Positions 7,732-18,700 of a stretch of 64,000 bases of DNA are shown one piece after another. The DNA lies in assembly GCF_009600885.1 (NCBI RefSeq), contig NZ_VCLA01000155.1, positions 20,583-84,582 of the forward strand. Reading direction: 5' to 3'. Positions within the stretch are counted from its first letter, which is position 1. Every line of letters starts with the position of its first letter. This DNA comes from Streptomyces jumonjinensis. Lineage in GTDB: Bacteria > Actinomycetota > Actinomycetes > Streptomycetales > Streptomycetaceae. Below the pieces are notes generated by a model that was not told the DNA's origin, did not search any database, and was given only the letters and a program-made list of their open reading frames with translations. The translations under genes and the position numbers were made by a program.

Positions 7732-10581
7732 TCAGCTGTCGTGCAGGAGGTCCCGAAGTTGATGGCGGCTGCTGATGCCGAGCTTGGGATAGACGTTGTA
7801 GAGGTGCGAGCCCACCGTGCGCGGCGAAAGAAACAGCCGCTCGCCGATCTCGCGGTTCGACAGGCCGACCGCGGCGAGCCGCGCGATCTGTTGCTGCTGG
7901 GCCGTCAGCTCGGCCAGCCGTTCGGTCGAGGTGGACGCGGAGGCGTCGGCGACACCGGTCGCGCGCAGCTCGCCGCGGGCCGCGTCCGCGAGCGCCCGGG
8001 CGTCGAGCCGGGCCGCCGCCTCGATGACCGCGGTCAGCTGGGCGCGGGCCTCCAGGGGCCTGCGGCGCCTGCGCAGCCAGATCGCGTAGTGCAGACGGGC
8101 CTGTGCCCGTTCCATCGGCCAGGTGTCGCCCTCGGGGTTGACCAGCGCCAGCCGGAAGTGGCGCTCTGGGTCCGCTTCCTCGTCGACGAGCGCCGCCGCG
8201 TGGTGCATCAGGAGCGTCATGCGGGTCGTCGGCCGCTCGCCCAGGCCCGCCCGCACCACACCGAGGACGCGTGCCGCCTCCTCCTTCCGTCCGACGCGCT
8301 GTGCGGCGGCGGCCAGTTCGCCGACGGAGCGCGGAGACAGGAAGGGGACGAGCGGCGATCCGTCTTCGCCGAACAGGGACCTGAAGTGGCGGAACGCACG
8401 CTCGGCGTCCTCCAGGGCCAGCGCGTGGAGGCCGCTGGCGCGCAGCATTCTGGCCCGAGTGGTGCGGTTCTCACCGAGGTTGACGGAGCGCCAGTGGGGG
8501 CTGGTGAAGGGGATGTCCGGCAGACTGTCGCCCCGCAGTGCGCGCAGAGTCACCTCCAGCGCCTCCAGGTCCATGTCGACAAGGGGCAGCCGGTGGACGA
8601 CCGCGACGGAGCGCCCTTCGTCGATCAGGCTCTGAGCCTTTGGCCATCGGCCCATGGCGATGAGGGTGTCCACGTGGTTCGGAAGCGTCCACACCCGCGA
8701 GCCCCACGCCCCGCGGGCGCCGTGCACCGTGCTCGCCTGCCGGTACATCTCCGCGCACTGCTCCGACTCGTCGGTGTAGTACGCCACCGAGGCGCGGGTC
8801 AGCAGTCGGGTCGGTGGAGCCGTCCCGTCGCCCGTCCCGTCGAGCGGTCCGGACGGCGGGACGGGCACCCGGCGGGCCGTGCTGCCGCCGCGGGCGTCGG
8901 CATCGAGACCGACCGACGCGTACGCTTCCAGGGCCGCCAGGACTCCGGGCCCGGTGAGCCCGGGGGACTCGCAGGGGCCCACGGGTTCGGTGTGTCCGGC
9001 GGGTGTGACGCGCCCGGAGTGATCGGCACGGTCGTCCCCCGACCCGGGCGTCTCCCGGGCCGTCCGGCGTGCGTGGTCGAGCAGGTGCGGCAACTCCTTG
9101 CGATGCTCCGGCAGACCGGACTGGTGGGTGATCGCCGCCGCGAGCGCCGCGAGCGCGAACGACGCGGGGGCGGTGCGCGGGGGAGAGCGCCGCCACACGT
9201 CCAGCAGGAGCCCGAAGGCTTCCCGCTGGAACGAGAGCAGCGACAGCGCGGCGGCCATGGCACAGGCCGCGTCGCAGCGCAGGTCCGGGTCGCGGTCGAC
9301 CCGGGAGAACTCCGCGTACAGGTCGCGGACCCACTCCGGATCCCCGAGCGTGCTCGCCGCCGTCATGGCCGCGGCGAGGCGGCGGGCCCGGTCCATGTCG
9401 TTCCCGCTGAGCCGTGCCGCCTGCTCCAGTGCCTTCGCCGAGGCGAAGTGGTCTCCCGTGCGCGCGGCGTGGACTGCGGTCGCCCGCTCCAGGGCCGAGG
9501 CGGCCTCCTCGTCGGGGCCGATCGCGGCAGCGGCCAGATGCCAGGCCCGGTACGCCGCGCCCTGGCCCACCGCCGCCGCCAGGTCCCGGTGGGCCCGCTG
9601 CCGCAGCTTCGCGGGCTGCCGGTGGAACGCCGCCGCACGCACCAGCGGGTGGCCGAACGCGAGGCGGCCGTCGGCGATGCCGATCAGGCCGGCCTTCTCC
9701 GCCGGGGTCCACACGGTGAGGTCGTCGGTGCCCAAGGCGGCCATCACGATGCGGAGTTCCTCCTCCCGCAGCGCGGCCGAGGCGTAGAGCAGCGCGCGCT
9801 GCGTGTCCTCCGGGAGGCCCTCCAGACGCGACGCGAAGACCTGCGGGGCCGAGGCCGACCCGGCACCGACGCGTGATGCCCGGTGCAGGTCGACCATCGC
9901 CAGCGGATTACCCTCCGCCTGCCGGAGCAGGTCCAGCCGGAGCCGCCCCCGAGGCGCGTCGGGCTGCGCGTCCAGCAGCCGGGCCGCTGCCCCGGGGGAC
10001 AGCGGCCCGAGCCTCAGGACGGGAAGATCCGCCGGGACTCCGGACGGGGGGCCTTCGCCGCATGCGGTGAACAGCATGGTCACCGCCTGGTCCGTGAGCC
10101 GCCGCCGTACGGAGAGCAAGACGTCCAAGGAGGCGTCGTCGCAGTCCTGGGCGTCGTCCACCGCCACCAGCAGCGGGTTCGTCCGGGCGAGGCGGGTCAG
10201 GAGTGCCAGCGTGACGGCAGACAGCGCACGTCGTTCCTGCGGCCCGGCTCCCGCACCCGGCTCGCATCCGGTACGCAGCACCGACCACCGGTCCTTCGGG
10301 AAGGTGCCCGGCACGTCCAACGCCGGCAGAAGCAGTCGGTGCAGCGAGGCGAACGGCGCCGGTTCCTCCCCGCCCCAGCCCCGTGCCGACAGCACCCGTG
10401 CCCCGCGCGCCGCGGCCGACTCCTCGGCGAACCGCAGCAACAGGGACCTGCCGGTGCCGGTGTCCCCGAGCACGAGCATGCCCTGCGGACCGGAACGCAC
10501 GTCAAGGCACCGCAGGATCCGGTCGCTCTCCTCCTCACGGCCGATCGGCACAGCCGCGCGTCCCGCTTCGAACTCCGTCAT
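7732..10581 (-). CDS. LAL-type LuxR-family transcriptional regulator
   Basis: A 949-residue regulator. Residues ~15-50 open the ATPase domain (IGREEESDRIL, then LGDTGTGRS as Walker A, with Arg in place of the usual Lys); LLVAVDDAQDCD near residue 130 is Walker B. A long TPR-like helical middle follows, and the C-terminal ~65 residues are a LuxR helix-turn-helix (LTAQQQQIARLAAVGLSNRE, LSPRTVGSHL). The ATG at 10581 gives the conserved MTEFEAGRAAVPIGREEE beginning; longer open frame upstream is ignored. Such regulators control antibiotic or catabolic clusters. The K-to-R change in Walker A suggests altered or absent ATP hydrolysis. Confidence 0.93.
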   Translation of the reverse strand: MTEFEAGRAAVPIGREEESDRILRCLDVRSGPQGMLVLGDTGTGRSLLLRFAEESAAARGARVLSARGWGGEEPAPFASLHRLLLPALDVPGTFPKDRWSVLRTGCEPGAGAGPQERRALSAVTLALLTRLARTNPLLVAVDDAQDCDDASLDVLLSVRRRLTDQAVTMLFTACGEGPPSGVPADLPVLRLGPLSPGAAARLLDAQPDAPRGRLRLDLLRQAEGNPLAMVDLHRASRVGAGSASAPQVFASRLEGLPEDTQRALLYASAALREEELRIVMAALGTDDLTVWTPAEKAGLIGIADGRLAFGHPLVRAAAFHRQPAKLRQRAHRDLAAAVGQGAAYRAWHLAAAAIGPDEEAASALERATAVHAARTGDHFASAKALEQAARLSGNDMDRARRLAAAMTAASTLGDPEWVRDLYAEFSRVDRDPDLRCDAACAMAAALSLLSFQREAFGLLLDVWRRSPPRTAPASFALAALAAAITHQSGLPEHRKELPHLLDHARRTARETPGSGDDRADHSGRVTPAGHTEPVGPCESPGLTGPGVLAALEAYASVGLDADARGGSTARRVPVPPSGPLDGTGDGTAPPTRLLTRASVAYYTDESEQCAEMYRQASTVHGARGAWGSRVWTLPNHVDTLIAMGRWPKAQSLIDEGRSVAVVHRLPLVDMDLEALEVTLRALRGDSLPDIPFTSPHWRSVNLGENRTTRARMLRASGLHALALEDAERAFRHFRSLFGEDGSPLVPFLSPRSVGELAAAAQRVGRKEEAARVLGVVRAGLGERPTTRMTLLMHHAAALVDEEADPERHFRLALVNPEGDTWPMERAQARLHYAIWLRRRRRPLEARAQLTAVIEAAARLDARALADAARGELRATGVADASASTSTERLAELTAQQQQIARLAAVGLSNREIGERLFLSPRTVGSHLYNVYPKLGISSRHQLRDLLHDS

Positions 10582-10785
10582 CGTACTCCGACTCCCGTGC
10601 GAGGCGGCTTGTTCCCGCCCCTGCGGGGATGCTGCCAGGAGGGCGGAAAGGCCGCTTCTGTCATGCGACCAGTCATGCCGGAAGAGCGCCTGGCAAGATG
10701 GCATCAACGCTGTGAGCAGGTATTTCACGGCTGACCCTACTCCACTGGGCGGTCCGGGGCGGCCGTGGGCGGGACTGGGGAAAGC

Positions 10786-11445
10786 ATGGACGCCGGCACC
10801 GTAGAGGCACGCGGCATCCAGGGGAGGCTCGCGAACTGGAGCGGATCGGCAGACTCGTCGACGCCGCGGACGGCCCCGGCCCGAAGGTGCTCGTGCTGAC
10901 CGGTCAGCCGGGCGCCGGCAAGAGCACCCTGCTGGACCACGCCGCCGACGTGGCCGCGGCACGAGGCAGGCGAGTACTCCGCGTACGTGACGGCGAGGGC
11001 GAGCAAAGCCTCGACTTCTCGGGAGTGCACCAACTGCTGCGCCCGGTCCTCCGCGACATCGACCGGCTGCCGACGCGTCAGCGCGACGCCCTACGGCATA
11101 CGTTCGGCACGGATGACGGCGACGGACAGCAGATCCCGGAGCCGCTCGTGATCAGGTCCGGCGTGCTCACCCTCCTCTCGGAGGCGGCGACGGAACGGCC
11201 CCTGCTCATCGTCGTCGACGACGCCCAATGGCTGGACGTCGGCTCTGTGGACGTGCTGGCGTTCGTCGCCAGGCGTCTTGAGGGCGAACGGATGGCCCTG
11301 CTGCTCGCGGCCCGGGACGAGTCGGTGCCTGCGCGCTTCGACCACGACTTCCCCCATCTGCCGACCGGCCCCCTCGACGGGGCGGAGGCGGGCCTTCTCC
11401 TGGACGAGCAACCGCATCCGCCGCGAGGCAAGACCCGGGCCCAGA

Positions 11446-11459
<14 letters not shown>
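10786..11459 (+). pseudogene. 5' fragment of a LAL-type LuxR regulator, frameshifted and truncated
   Basis: ATG at 10786 begins MDAGTVEARGIQGR, the normal start of a LAL regulator, but the conserved continuation ELERIGRLVDAADG is in another frame from about base 10833, so there is a frameshift near 10825-10832. The ATPase domain then reads well: LTGQPGAGKSTLLDH (Walker A), LLIVVDDAQWLD (Walker B), ending PPRGKTRAQIIEEA. Homology stops at about base 11459, directly against the remains of an oppositely oriented oxidase gene. The remaining ~700 residues, including the DNA-binding domain, are missing. Non-functional relic. Confidence 0.85.
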
Positions 11460-12277
<818 letters not shown>

Positions 12278-12580
12278 CTACCCGGCTCCCGGCGCGTCGG
12301 CGGCGGGCCCCGGGTCGGCGCCGCCCTGCCGGGTCAGCCGCTCGTGCTCCTCGTCGGACACCGGCGCCCCGGACGCCGGACGCACGTGCGGGACGCCGTT
12401 CACGATGGGGTAGAGGCGCCGCAGCCGAGGGTTGTACAGGGCGTCACCGGAGCCACCGCCGGAGGCGTCACCGGCTGGTGCCCGGGCGGCGTCCGAGTCG
12501 GTGCCGGACAGCACGAGCCGCAGCGGCCCCTTGTCCAGCGGGCAGACGAGGATGCCCAGCAGCGGGTCATCAGGGTTCAT
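12278..12580 (-). CDS. Trm112/YcaR-like family protein
   Basis: A 100-residue small protein. The ILVCPLDKGPL opening and YPIVNGVPHVRP towards the C terminus are the two signature ends of Trm112/UPF0434 proteins, which in other organisms bind zinc and activate methyltransferases. Here only one of the expected cysteines remains (VCPLDK in place of CPxCK), so the zinc site is probably absent. It overlaps the DMT transporter gene by 11 bases and is the last intact gene of the leftward operon. With two methyltransferases in the same operon, a role as methyltransferase partner is plausible but inferred. Confidence 0.85.
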   Translation of the reverse strand: MNPDDPLLGILVCPLDKGPLRLVLSGTDSDAARAPAGDASGGGSGDALYNPRLRRLYPIVNGVPHVRPASGAPVSDEEHERLTRQGGADPGPAADAPGAG

Positions 12581-13532
12581 GGGCGGTCAGCTCCTTGGCG
12601 GATGTCGTCGGGGACGGTGGGCCGGTCGGATCGGTCGCCTCCGGCGGCTCCGGCGGGTCGTGCTTCGGCATCGCGAGGAGCACCGACACGGCCAGCACGG
12701 TCCCCGCGACCCGCAGCGCCAACCGCACCGGATCGCCGGGCAGCGCCTCACCGAACGCGAACGTACCCAGTACGGCCGCGAACACGCTCGTCACCGTCGT
12801 GCACACCGGCACGAGCAGTGAAACCCGGCAGCGCTGCAAGGCCGCCTGCGACATGATCAGCCCGAACACGCCGGTGAACAGGAGGAGATACGGGTACGGG
12901 GAGCCCAGCACACCGAGCAGCGCGGCGCCGGGCCGGTCGAGCAGCCCGGCCAGCCGGCCCGACACCCCCTTGATCGCCAGCGAACTGACCCCGTACAGCA
13001 GCCCCAGGGCGACCCCGTACTCGACCCCCGTCGTCGGCTTCCGGTGCGGACGCCGCGCCCGGCGCTCGGCGACGGCGTACAGCCACGGCCCGGCTGCCAG
13101 CGACGGCACACAGACCAGCAGGATCAGCGGTACGGGCGCGTCGGCGCCGACGGTGTCGGTGTCCTGGGACAGGGAGAGGACCACCATCACGAGGGCGGCG
13201 AGAATCGCCCCGATCGCGAACCGCTCCCGCCCAGAGGTCCGTTCGCCGAGCAGCCGCGCCGACAGCAGCAGGAGCAGCACCAGGCCGGAGACGAAGATGC
13301 CCTGCGCGGCGGCGATCGGCAGCGTCCGGTAGACGATCAACTGCGCCCCGAACCCGGCGGCCAGCGCCAGCGAGCCGCCGATCCACAGCGGGCTCCCGAG
13401 GACCAGCCGCAGCAGCCGCGCGGGCTCCCGGACCGATACGGCGGGCATGCCGCCGAGCGCCCGCTTCTCCAGGACGAATCCCGCGCTGTAGAGCGCGTTC
13501 GCCAGCAGTGCGGCTGCCACGCCCCACCACAT
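12570..13532 (-). CDS. DMT-superfamily (EamA-like) membrane transporter
   Basis: A 320-residue protein with about nine or ten hydrophobic helices starting at residue 1 (WGVAAALLANALYSAGFVLEK) and ending near LALRVAGTVLAVSVLLAMPKH, with an internal two-fold repeat typical of drug/metabolite transporters. No enzymatic motif. AGAGGAC precedes the ATG at 13532. It is wedged between a methyltransferase (3-bp gap) and the Trm112-like gene. In this operon a DMT protein could flip a lipid-linked sugar or other intermediate across the membrane; that is inference from context. Confidence 0.85.
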   Translation of the reverse strand: MWWGVAAALLANALYSAGFVLEKRALGGMPAVSVREPARLLRLVLGSPLWIGGSLALAAGFGAQLIVYRTLPIAAAQGIFVSGLVLLLLLSARLLGERTSGRERFAIGAILAALVMVVLSLSQDTDTVGADAPVPLILLVCVPSLAAGPWLYAVAERRARRPHRKPTTGVEYGVALGLLYGVSSLAIKGVSGRLAGLLDRPGAALLGVLGSPYPYLLLFTGVFGLIMSQAALQRCRVSLLVPVCTTVTSVFAAVLGTFAFGEALPGDPVRLALRVAGTVLAVSVLLAMPKHDPPEPPEATDPTGPPSPTTSAKELTAHEP

Positions 13533-13535
13533 GGC

Positions 13536-14378
13536 CTACGTCCTCTGCGCATGCAGCAGCAGGATCGAGGAGAGTGAGGGGGCCGCGCACGCCAGCCGGT
13601 CCAGGGGCCGCAGCGGGCGCGGCACCCCGTGGAAGGGCGCCCCTTGGACCCGGACCACCTCGAAGCCGGACGCGGTCACGAACTCCCGCAGTGCGCGGGC
13701 TGTGTAGAGCCGGAGGTGCCCGACGACCTCGCTGCCGGGACGGCCGTGGATGGCGCGCAGGCTGACCTCGGAGAAGACGGGCTGGACACCGGCGAGCAGC
13801 AGGGCCCGGTTGTACCAGGCGGCCAGGTTCGGGGTGGACAGCATCAGATGGCCGCCGGGGCGCAGTACGCGCCGCAGTTCGTCCAGGGCGCTGTCCGGGT
13901 CGATCAGATGCTCGACCACCTCGCTGAACAGCACGGCGTCGGCCACGCCGGACCTGAACGGCAGTCGGCCGGCGGTGAGTTCGCCGCGCACCACGTCGGT
14001 GAGCCGGGTCCGGGCCCGGCGCAGGGCGTCCTGCGACCAGTCGACGCCGATGATCCGGTGCCCGGCGAGCAGTGGCGCCGCGGTGGCCGCCGCCGTGCCG
14101 TCACCGCAGCCGACGTCGAGGACGACGGCGGGTCGCGCGGCGGCGGGGCCGAGCGCGGCGGCGAGCATCCGGGCCTGCCGCAGGCTGCGGGCGTCCCCGG
14201 AGGCGACGGGCACGGCGGGATTCTCGTAGAAGTCCCGAAGCCCTCGGGGCGCGGTACCGGTGGCCGCGCCGGGGGGCCGGGCGCCCGTGTGGGTGTGTGT
14301 GTCCGCGTCCGTGCCGGCATTCGTGCCGGTGCTCGTGCCGGCGTTCGTGTCCGTCCCCGGCCGGGCGGTCGTCGTCAT
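13536..14378 (-). CDS. class I SAM-dependent methyltransferase with low-complexity N terminus
   Basis: A 280-residue protein. Residues 1-45 are Thr/Gly/Asp-rich repeats (TDTNAGTSTGTNAG) with no structure expected. The Rossmann core begins near residue 80: VVLDVGCGDGTAAA is motif I, IIGVDWSQDAL motif II, PFRSGVADAVLFSEVVEHL motif IV, and LRPGGHLMLSTPN motif VI. The gene starts at ATG 14378 behind GGAGG and overlaps the upstream acyltransferase stop as ATGA. The pattern (EVVEHL, STPN) is that of sugar, lipid or small-molecule methyltransferases in polysaccharide clusters. Confidence 0.9.
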   Translation of the reverse strand: MTTTARPGTDTNAGTSTGTNAGTDADTHTHTGARPPGAATGTAPRGLRDFYENPAVPVASGDARSLRQARMLAAALGPAAARPAVVLDVGCGDGTAAATAAPLLAGHRIIGVDWSQDALRRARTRLTDVVRGELTAGRLPFRSGVADAVLFSEVVEHLIDPDSALDELRRVLRPGGHLMLSTPNLAAWYNRALLLAGVQPVFSEVSLRAIHGRPGSEVVGHLRLYTARALREFVTASGFEVVRVQGAPFHGVPRPLRPLDRLACAAPSLSSILLLHAQRT

Positions 14379-15751
14379 CCCGGACCTCCTTCCGTCGCCC
14401 CGCCGTTCCCGGTCGTGGCGATCTCCGTCGCGTCCAGGCACCGCTCGAACAGTTCCAGCAGCCTCGCCCCGTCCCTCTGGGCGAGCAGCGCTGTCGACCA
14501 GCGCAGCGTGAGATGCAGCCGCCCGGCGGTGGATGCCGTCGTCACGTTGAGCCCCCGGGGCATCCGGGCGGGCGCCGAGAACCACACGGCGTCCGCGCGG
14601 CCCGCGTCGCCGAAGTCCAGGGCGTAAGGGATACGTCCGATATTGCTCAGCAGCGTCGTGGATGTCCACGGCCCCGTCGCCCGCCGTAGGCCGCGGGTCA
14701 CGGCGGCCCGCCACGCCACCGGCACCACCGGCGCCGTCAGCAGGGCGGCCCCGTACCCGAGTTGAGGACCGGATACGGCCTTGAGGGCGCGGGTACGGTC
14801 GGCGGTCCGGCGCAGCAGCTCACCCATGGCGTCCGGGTCCCGCGCGGCGGCGCCACGCTCACCGGACGCCAGCTCGGCCACGGTGAAGGGGACTTCGACG
14901 AGCCGGGTGCCGTTCCCGATGGGCATGGCGGCGCCGCGCGGCCGGTCGTCCACCGGCATCGTGATCCGCATCGGGCGCGGTGGGGCGCCGTGCTCCTGGT
15001 TCCAGCGCGCGATCATCAGCGCGGTGGCGACCAGGAGCTGATCGTTCACGGTGTACGCGGCGCCGGGCGGGCGGCGCGGTACCGCCAGGTCGGCCACCAG
15101 CATGTCATTGCCCTGGCGACCGGACGGGGCGCCGTGCGCCACACGGGCGGCAGGCGCCCACGGGGACGGCCCCGGCGCCGCCGCGGCCCGGTCCCCGGGG
15201 GCGGTACGGACCAGGGGCGCCGCCGGGGCGTCGGCCCGGCCACCGTACAGCTCGGCGGCCGTCGCGAGGACCCGCAGACACGCGGGGCCGTCCAGCGCGG
15301 TGTGGTTGACGGTGAGGAACAGGGCCGTACCGCCGGGCCGTTCGGGGTCCTCGACGAGTTCGAGCCGGACCGGCGGGGACGCGGACAGCGGGGGAGCCGA
15401 GGCCAGGCAACGCTCCCTGGCCCGCTCCAGCGCCCCGGGCTCCGGCGCCGGAACCGTCATCACGTCCACGCCCGGGTCCGGCTCCTCGGTGAGCTCCCAG
15501 AAGTAACGGCGCCGGTACCAGGGGCCCGGCGCCTGGCGTACCTGGGCGCGCGGGTGGCGGCGCAGCGCGTCGGTGAACGCCCGCCGCAGCCGCGCCGGGT
15601 CGGGCCGCCCCGGCAGCCGGATCTCGATGTGGATGGTCTCGGGCTCCTCCTTCCGGAGGCAGTGCCGGGTGACCTCGTCGACGACGGGGAACGGTACGAG
15701 GACGGGCCGCTCGGCCGGCAGGGAGCGAGCGGGACCGTCCACAGCGGTCAC
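14375..15751 (-). CDS. condensation-domain-like acyltransferase (PapA-like)
   Basis: A 458-residue protein of the CoA-dependent acyltransferase/condensation fold. The catalytic signature HHxxxDG appears as NHTALDG near residue 150, keeping the second His and the structural Asp. ALDFGDAGRADAVWFSAP near residue 385 is the DFGxxG/W latch motif of these enzymes. Members include mycobacterial PapA proteins that esterify trehalose or phthiocerol, and NRPS condensation domains. Starts with GTG at 15751 overlapping the AftD-like stop (GTGA). It probably esterifies a hydroxyl of the glycoconjugate made by this operon; the acyl donor is unknown. Confidence 0.85.
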   Translation of the reverse strand: MTAVDGPARSLPAERPVLVPFPVVDEVTRHCLRKEEPETIHIEIRLPGRPDPARLRRAFTDALRRHPRAQVRQAPGPWYRRRYFWELTEEPDPGVDVMTVPAPEPGALERARERCLASAPPLSASPPVRLELVEDPERPGGTALFLTVNHTALDGPACLRVLATAAELYGGRADAPAAPLVRTAPGDRAAAAPGPSPWAPAARVAHGAPSGRQGNDMLVADLAVPRRPPGAAYTVNDQLLVATALMIARWNQEHGAPPRPMRITMPVDDRPRGAAMPIGNGTRLVEVPFTVAELASGERGAAARDPDAMGELLRRTADRTRALKAVSGPQLGYGAALLTAPVVPVAWRAAVTRGLRRATGPWTSTTLLSNIGRIPYALDFGDAGRADAVWFSAPARMPRGLNVTTASTAGRLHLTLRWSTALLAQRDGARLLELFERCLDATEIATTGNGGATEGGPG

Positions 15752-18700
15752 TGGACGCCACCTCCGGGAGCACCAGGGCCTGCGGGAGCACCGGGAGCGG
15801 GCGCGTCCGGGTGCCCGGCATCCGGCTGGGCGCTCGATCCGGCACCGGCACCAGCGCCGTCACCAGCGCCGTCACCAGCACCAGCACCAGCACCGTCACC
15901 CGAACCGGACCCCGTGCCCTTACCCACCCCGAATCGGAAACGGAAGCCCGGGCCGGAGCCGGAATCAGCCTCGGGCACCCGCCCGTGCCGTTCGAGCCCT
16001 CCGACGGTCACCAGGGCCGCGAACAGCGCGATGAACGCCAGGAGCTGGGCCATGTACCCGAACGCCCCTTCCCCGGCGGCCGGAGCCGCACCGGCGCCGG
16101 TGGCCGCCGCGACCCCCGCCCCCGCCATCGCGGCGAAGGCGATCGGCGCCAACAGCGCGTGACGCCGCAGGGCGATCAGCGCGAGCGCCGGGACCAGCAG
16201 CGCGAACCAGCCCGCGACCACCAGGGCCACCAGGGTCGGCGCCACCAGCCCGAGGACCGTCCCGGGCCCGTTCGGCACCGGCGCCGGCGCGGTCCCGGCC
16301 GTGCGCTCGGGGTTCTCCTCGCGCCTGCGGTACAGCGCCAGACCGATCAGCGCGAGCAGGGCGACACCGCTGACGGCCAGCCCGGTCTCGTACACCCGGG
16401 ACGGCTCGTACGACAGCGTGACCGTGCCGCCCTCGCCCTGCGGGATCTCGAATCCCTGCTGCCAGCCGTCGAGCCGGAGCGGCGAGAGCTCCCTGCCGTT
16501 CAGTGTGGCCTTCCAGCCGTCGTTGAAGTTCTCGTACGTCGTCAGATACGAGGCGGCGCCCGCGCCGACCGACACCTCACGGCGGTCGTCCTGCCAGTCG
16601 CCGATGGTGAGGCCCCGGCTGTTCGCCGCCGGCGCGGCCGGCCTGCCCCGGGTGAGGGTCACATCGGTGATCGCGAGCGGACCAGCGTCCCCTGCCTCGA
16701 CCTGATGCGCGCCCGCGCCGAGAGCCAACGTCGGCTTCTTCTTGCCACGCTGGCAGAGCGTCACCTCGATCGGGCGCCGCTCCACCACATCCCTGACGGT
16801 GCCCTTCGCGCTGGTCGCGTGAAGGGTCCCGTCGACCGCCAGGGCCGGCCCCTCGCCGCACTTCAGGGTGAACCGGCGGTCGGCGGCGGGCTGTTCGGTG
16901 CGGTAGTCGGCGAGCGCCGGGACATGCAGCTCGGTGAGGCCCACGGGGAGCTGGAGATCGTCGTCGGCGACCGGGTTGTGCAGGACCACCGGCGCGGTCC
17001 GGGTGACCGTGATGTCGAGCTGGTCGGTCTTGATCGCCTCGAAGCGGGCCCAGCCGTTGTCGTCGACGTTCGCGATCGCCGCGCCGTCGGGGGAGCTGAT
17101 CTCGATCTCCGTGGGCCGGGCCGAGAGCCCGCCCGCGCCGGCCAGTACCAGCGAGTCCACGGACTTCTTGCCGGACCATTTCAGATGGATCACCGGCTTG
17201 TTCCCGGCGATCCACGCGGTCGTCAGATCGCCGTCGGTCAGATTCCGCGCCGACAGCTCCGTGCCGAGCCGGGCCGTGGAGTCGGCGGTCGCGGTGATCT
17301 GCTTCGCCTGTTCGGGCGCCACCCGGTACAACAGCTCGTCCAGCTCGTCGCCGGGCACCGGCACCGCGCTGATCCTGACGTCCTGCGCTCCGGCCGCGCC
17401 GGTGGTGAAGGAGCGGTGCAGCCCCGACTCCGTGCCGGCCGGGGAGAGCCCGCCCGGGTCGGACGGCCGGTGCAGGGACACGATCTCGGCCGCCGCGTCC
17501 GAATCCGCGCCGTCCGTGGGCAGCTTCAGCATCCGCGTCACGGTGACACCGGGAATCCCGATCTCGGCGAACCCGGAACCGGTCAGCCCCGGCCGACCGG
17601 CCTCCACGTCCACGATGGTGAGCTTCATCCAACTCGTCTCACCGCGGGGTGACATGACCTCCTGGGTCCTGCCGTTGGTCGCCAGCGGGCTGGTCTCGCT
17701 GCCCTGCGCGGTCTCCACCTTCACCCGCGTCGCGGCGGACCGCACCCCGTCCTGGGGAAGCGGGGTCACCTTCAGCGACGACGGCATCCGCTTCTTCCCG
17801 TCGAACGCGATGCGCAGCCACTGCCCCTTCGCGCTGCCGGGCACGCCCTCGGCCCACGCCGTGTCCGGGTTCCCGTCGAAGGCGTTCACCGGATCGTACT
17901 GCGGCAGATGGAACAGCCAGTTGCCGCTGGAGGACGCTGTCACCTCACGCGCCCCGCGCAGCTCCGCGACCGTCTGGCGCTCGATGCCCTTCGTCGGCAG
18001 GATCTGATGCGGCGCGTCCCCGGGGCCCTGCACGCTGTCGGGGTGATTGCGCTCGTCCTTGGTGTACGTGTACGAAGTGTTGGTGTTCACCAGGCCGAAC
18101 CGGGTGTCGGCGTGCCGCAGGCCGTCACCGGTGACCTGGAGCGCCGGCGTGTCGACGCCGGGGTGTTCGTCCCCGGTCAGTACGGTGGGCCGGCCGCGCA
18201 GCGACGGGTCGGCGGCCAGCGGCAGCAGGGACTCCGGTCCGCCGGACACCACGGCCGTATCGGCGGCGGTGTGGATTCCGGCCCGGCCGGGCCGCCGGGT
18301 GTCCTCGGCGGGCGCGAAGATCTCCACCGCCCGCTGTCGTGGGAAGAGCCCCTCGATCTGGAGGGGGGTGTCGTCCGCGATCCGTCCACCGGTCATGACC
18401 GGGCCGAGGCCCTTGACCCGCTTGTAGCCGGACTGCTCCAGCGCCCGCTTCACGGTCGGTGTCGGCACATAGCCGAGCTGGTCCGGGTCCAGGTCGTTGC
18501 GGACCACCACATAGTGCAGTCCCGCCCGGTTCAAGTAGTCCCGCAGTCCCGGTATCCCGGCGCCGGTGAGCAGGGCCTGCTCCACGGCGTCCATGGCACG
18601 CCGGTTCCCGGGCGTACCGAACGGCACGTAGTCGCGCTGGGCCCAGGGGGAGTCGGCGAGCACATCGAGGGGCTGGTCGATGGGGGAGCCCCAGGTGTAG

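Noticed and set aside
6790..9876. A 1028-codon open frame on the + strand across the esterase and LAL genes
   Set aside because: It is antisense to two genes with unmistakable domains; long antisense frames are expected at this GC content and its translation is Arg/Gly/Ala-rich with no family motif.
15811..17652. 613-codon + strand open frame under the AftD-like gene
   Set aside because: Antisense shadow without start context or motifs.
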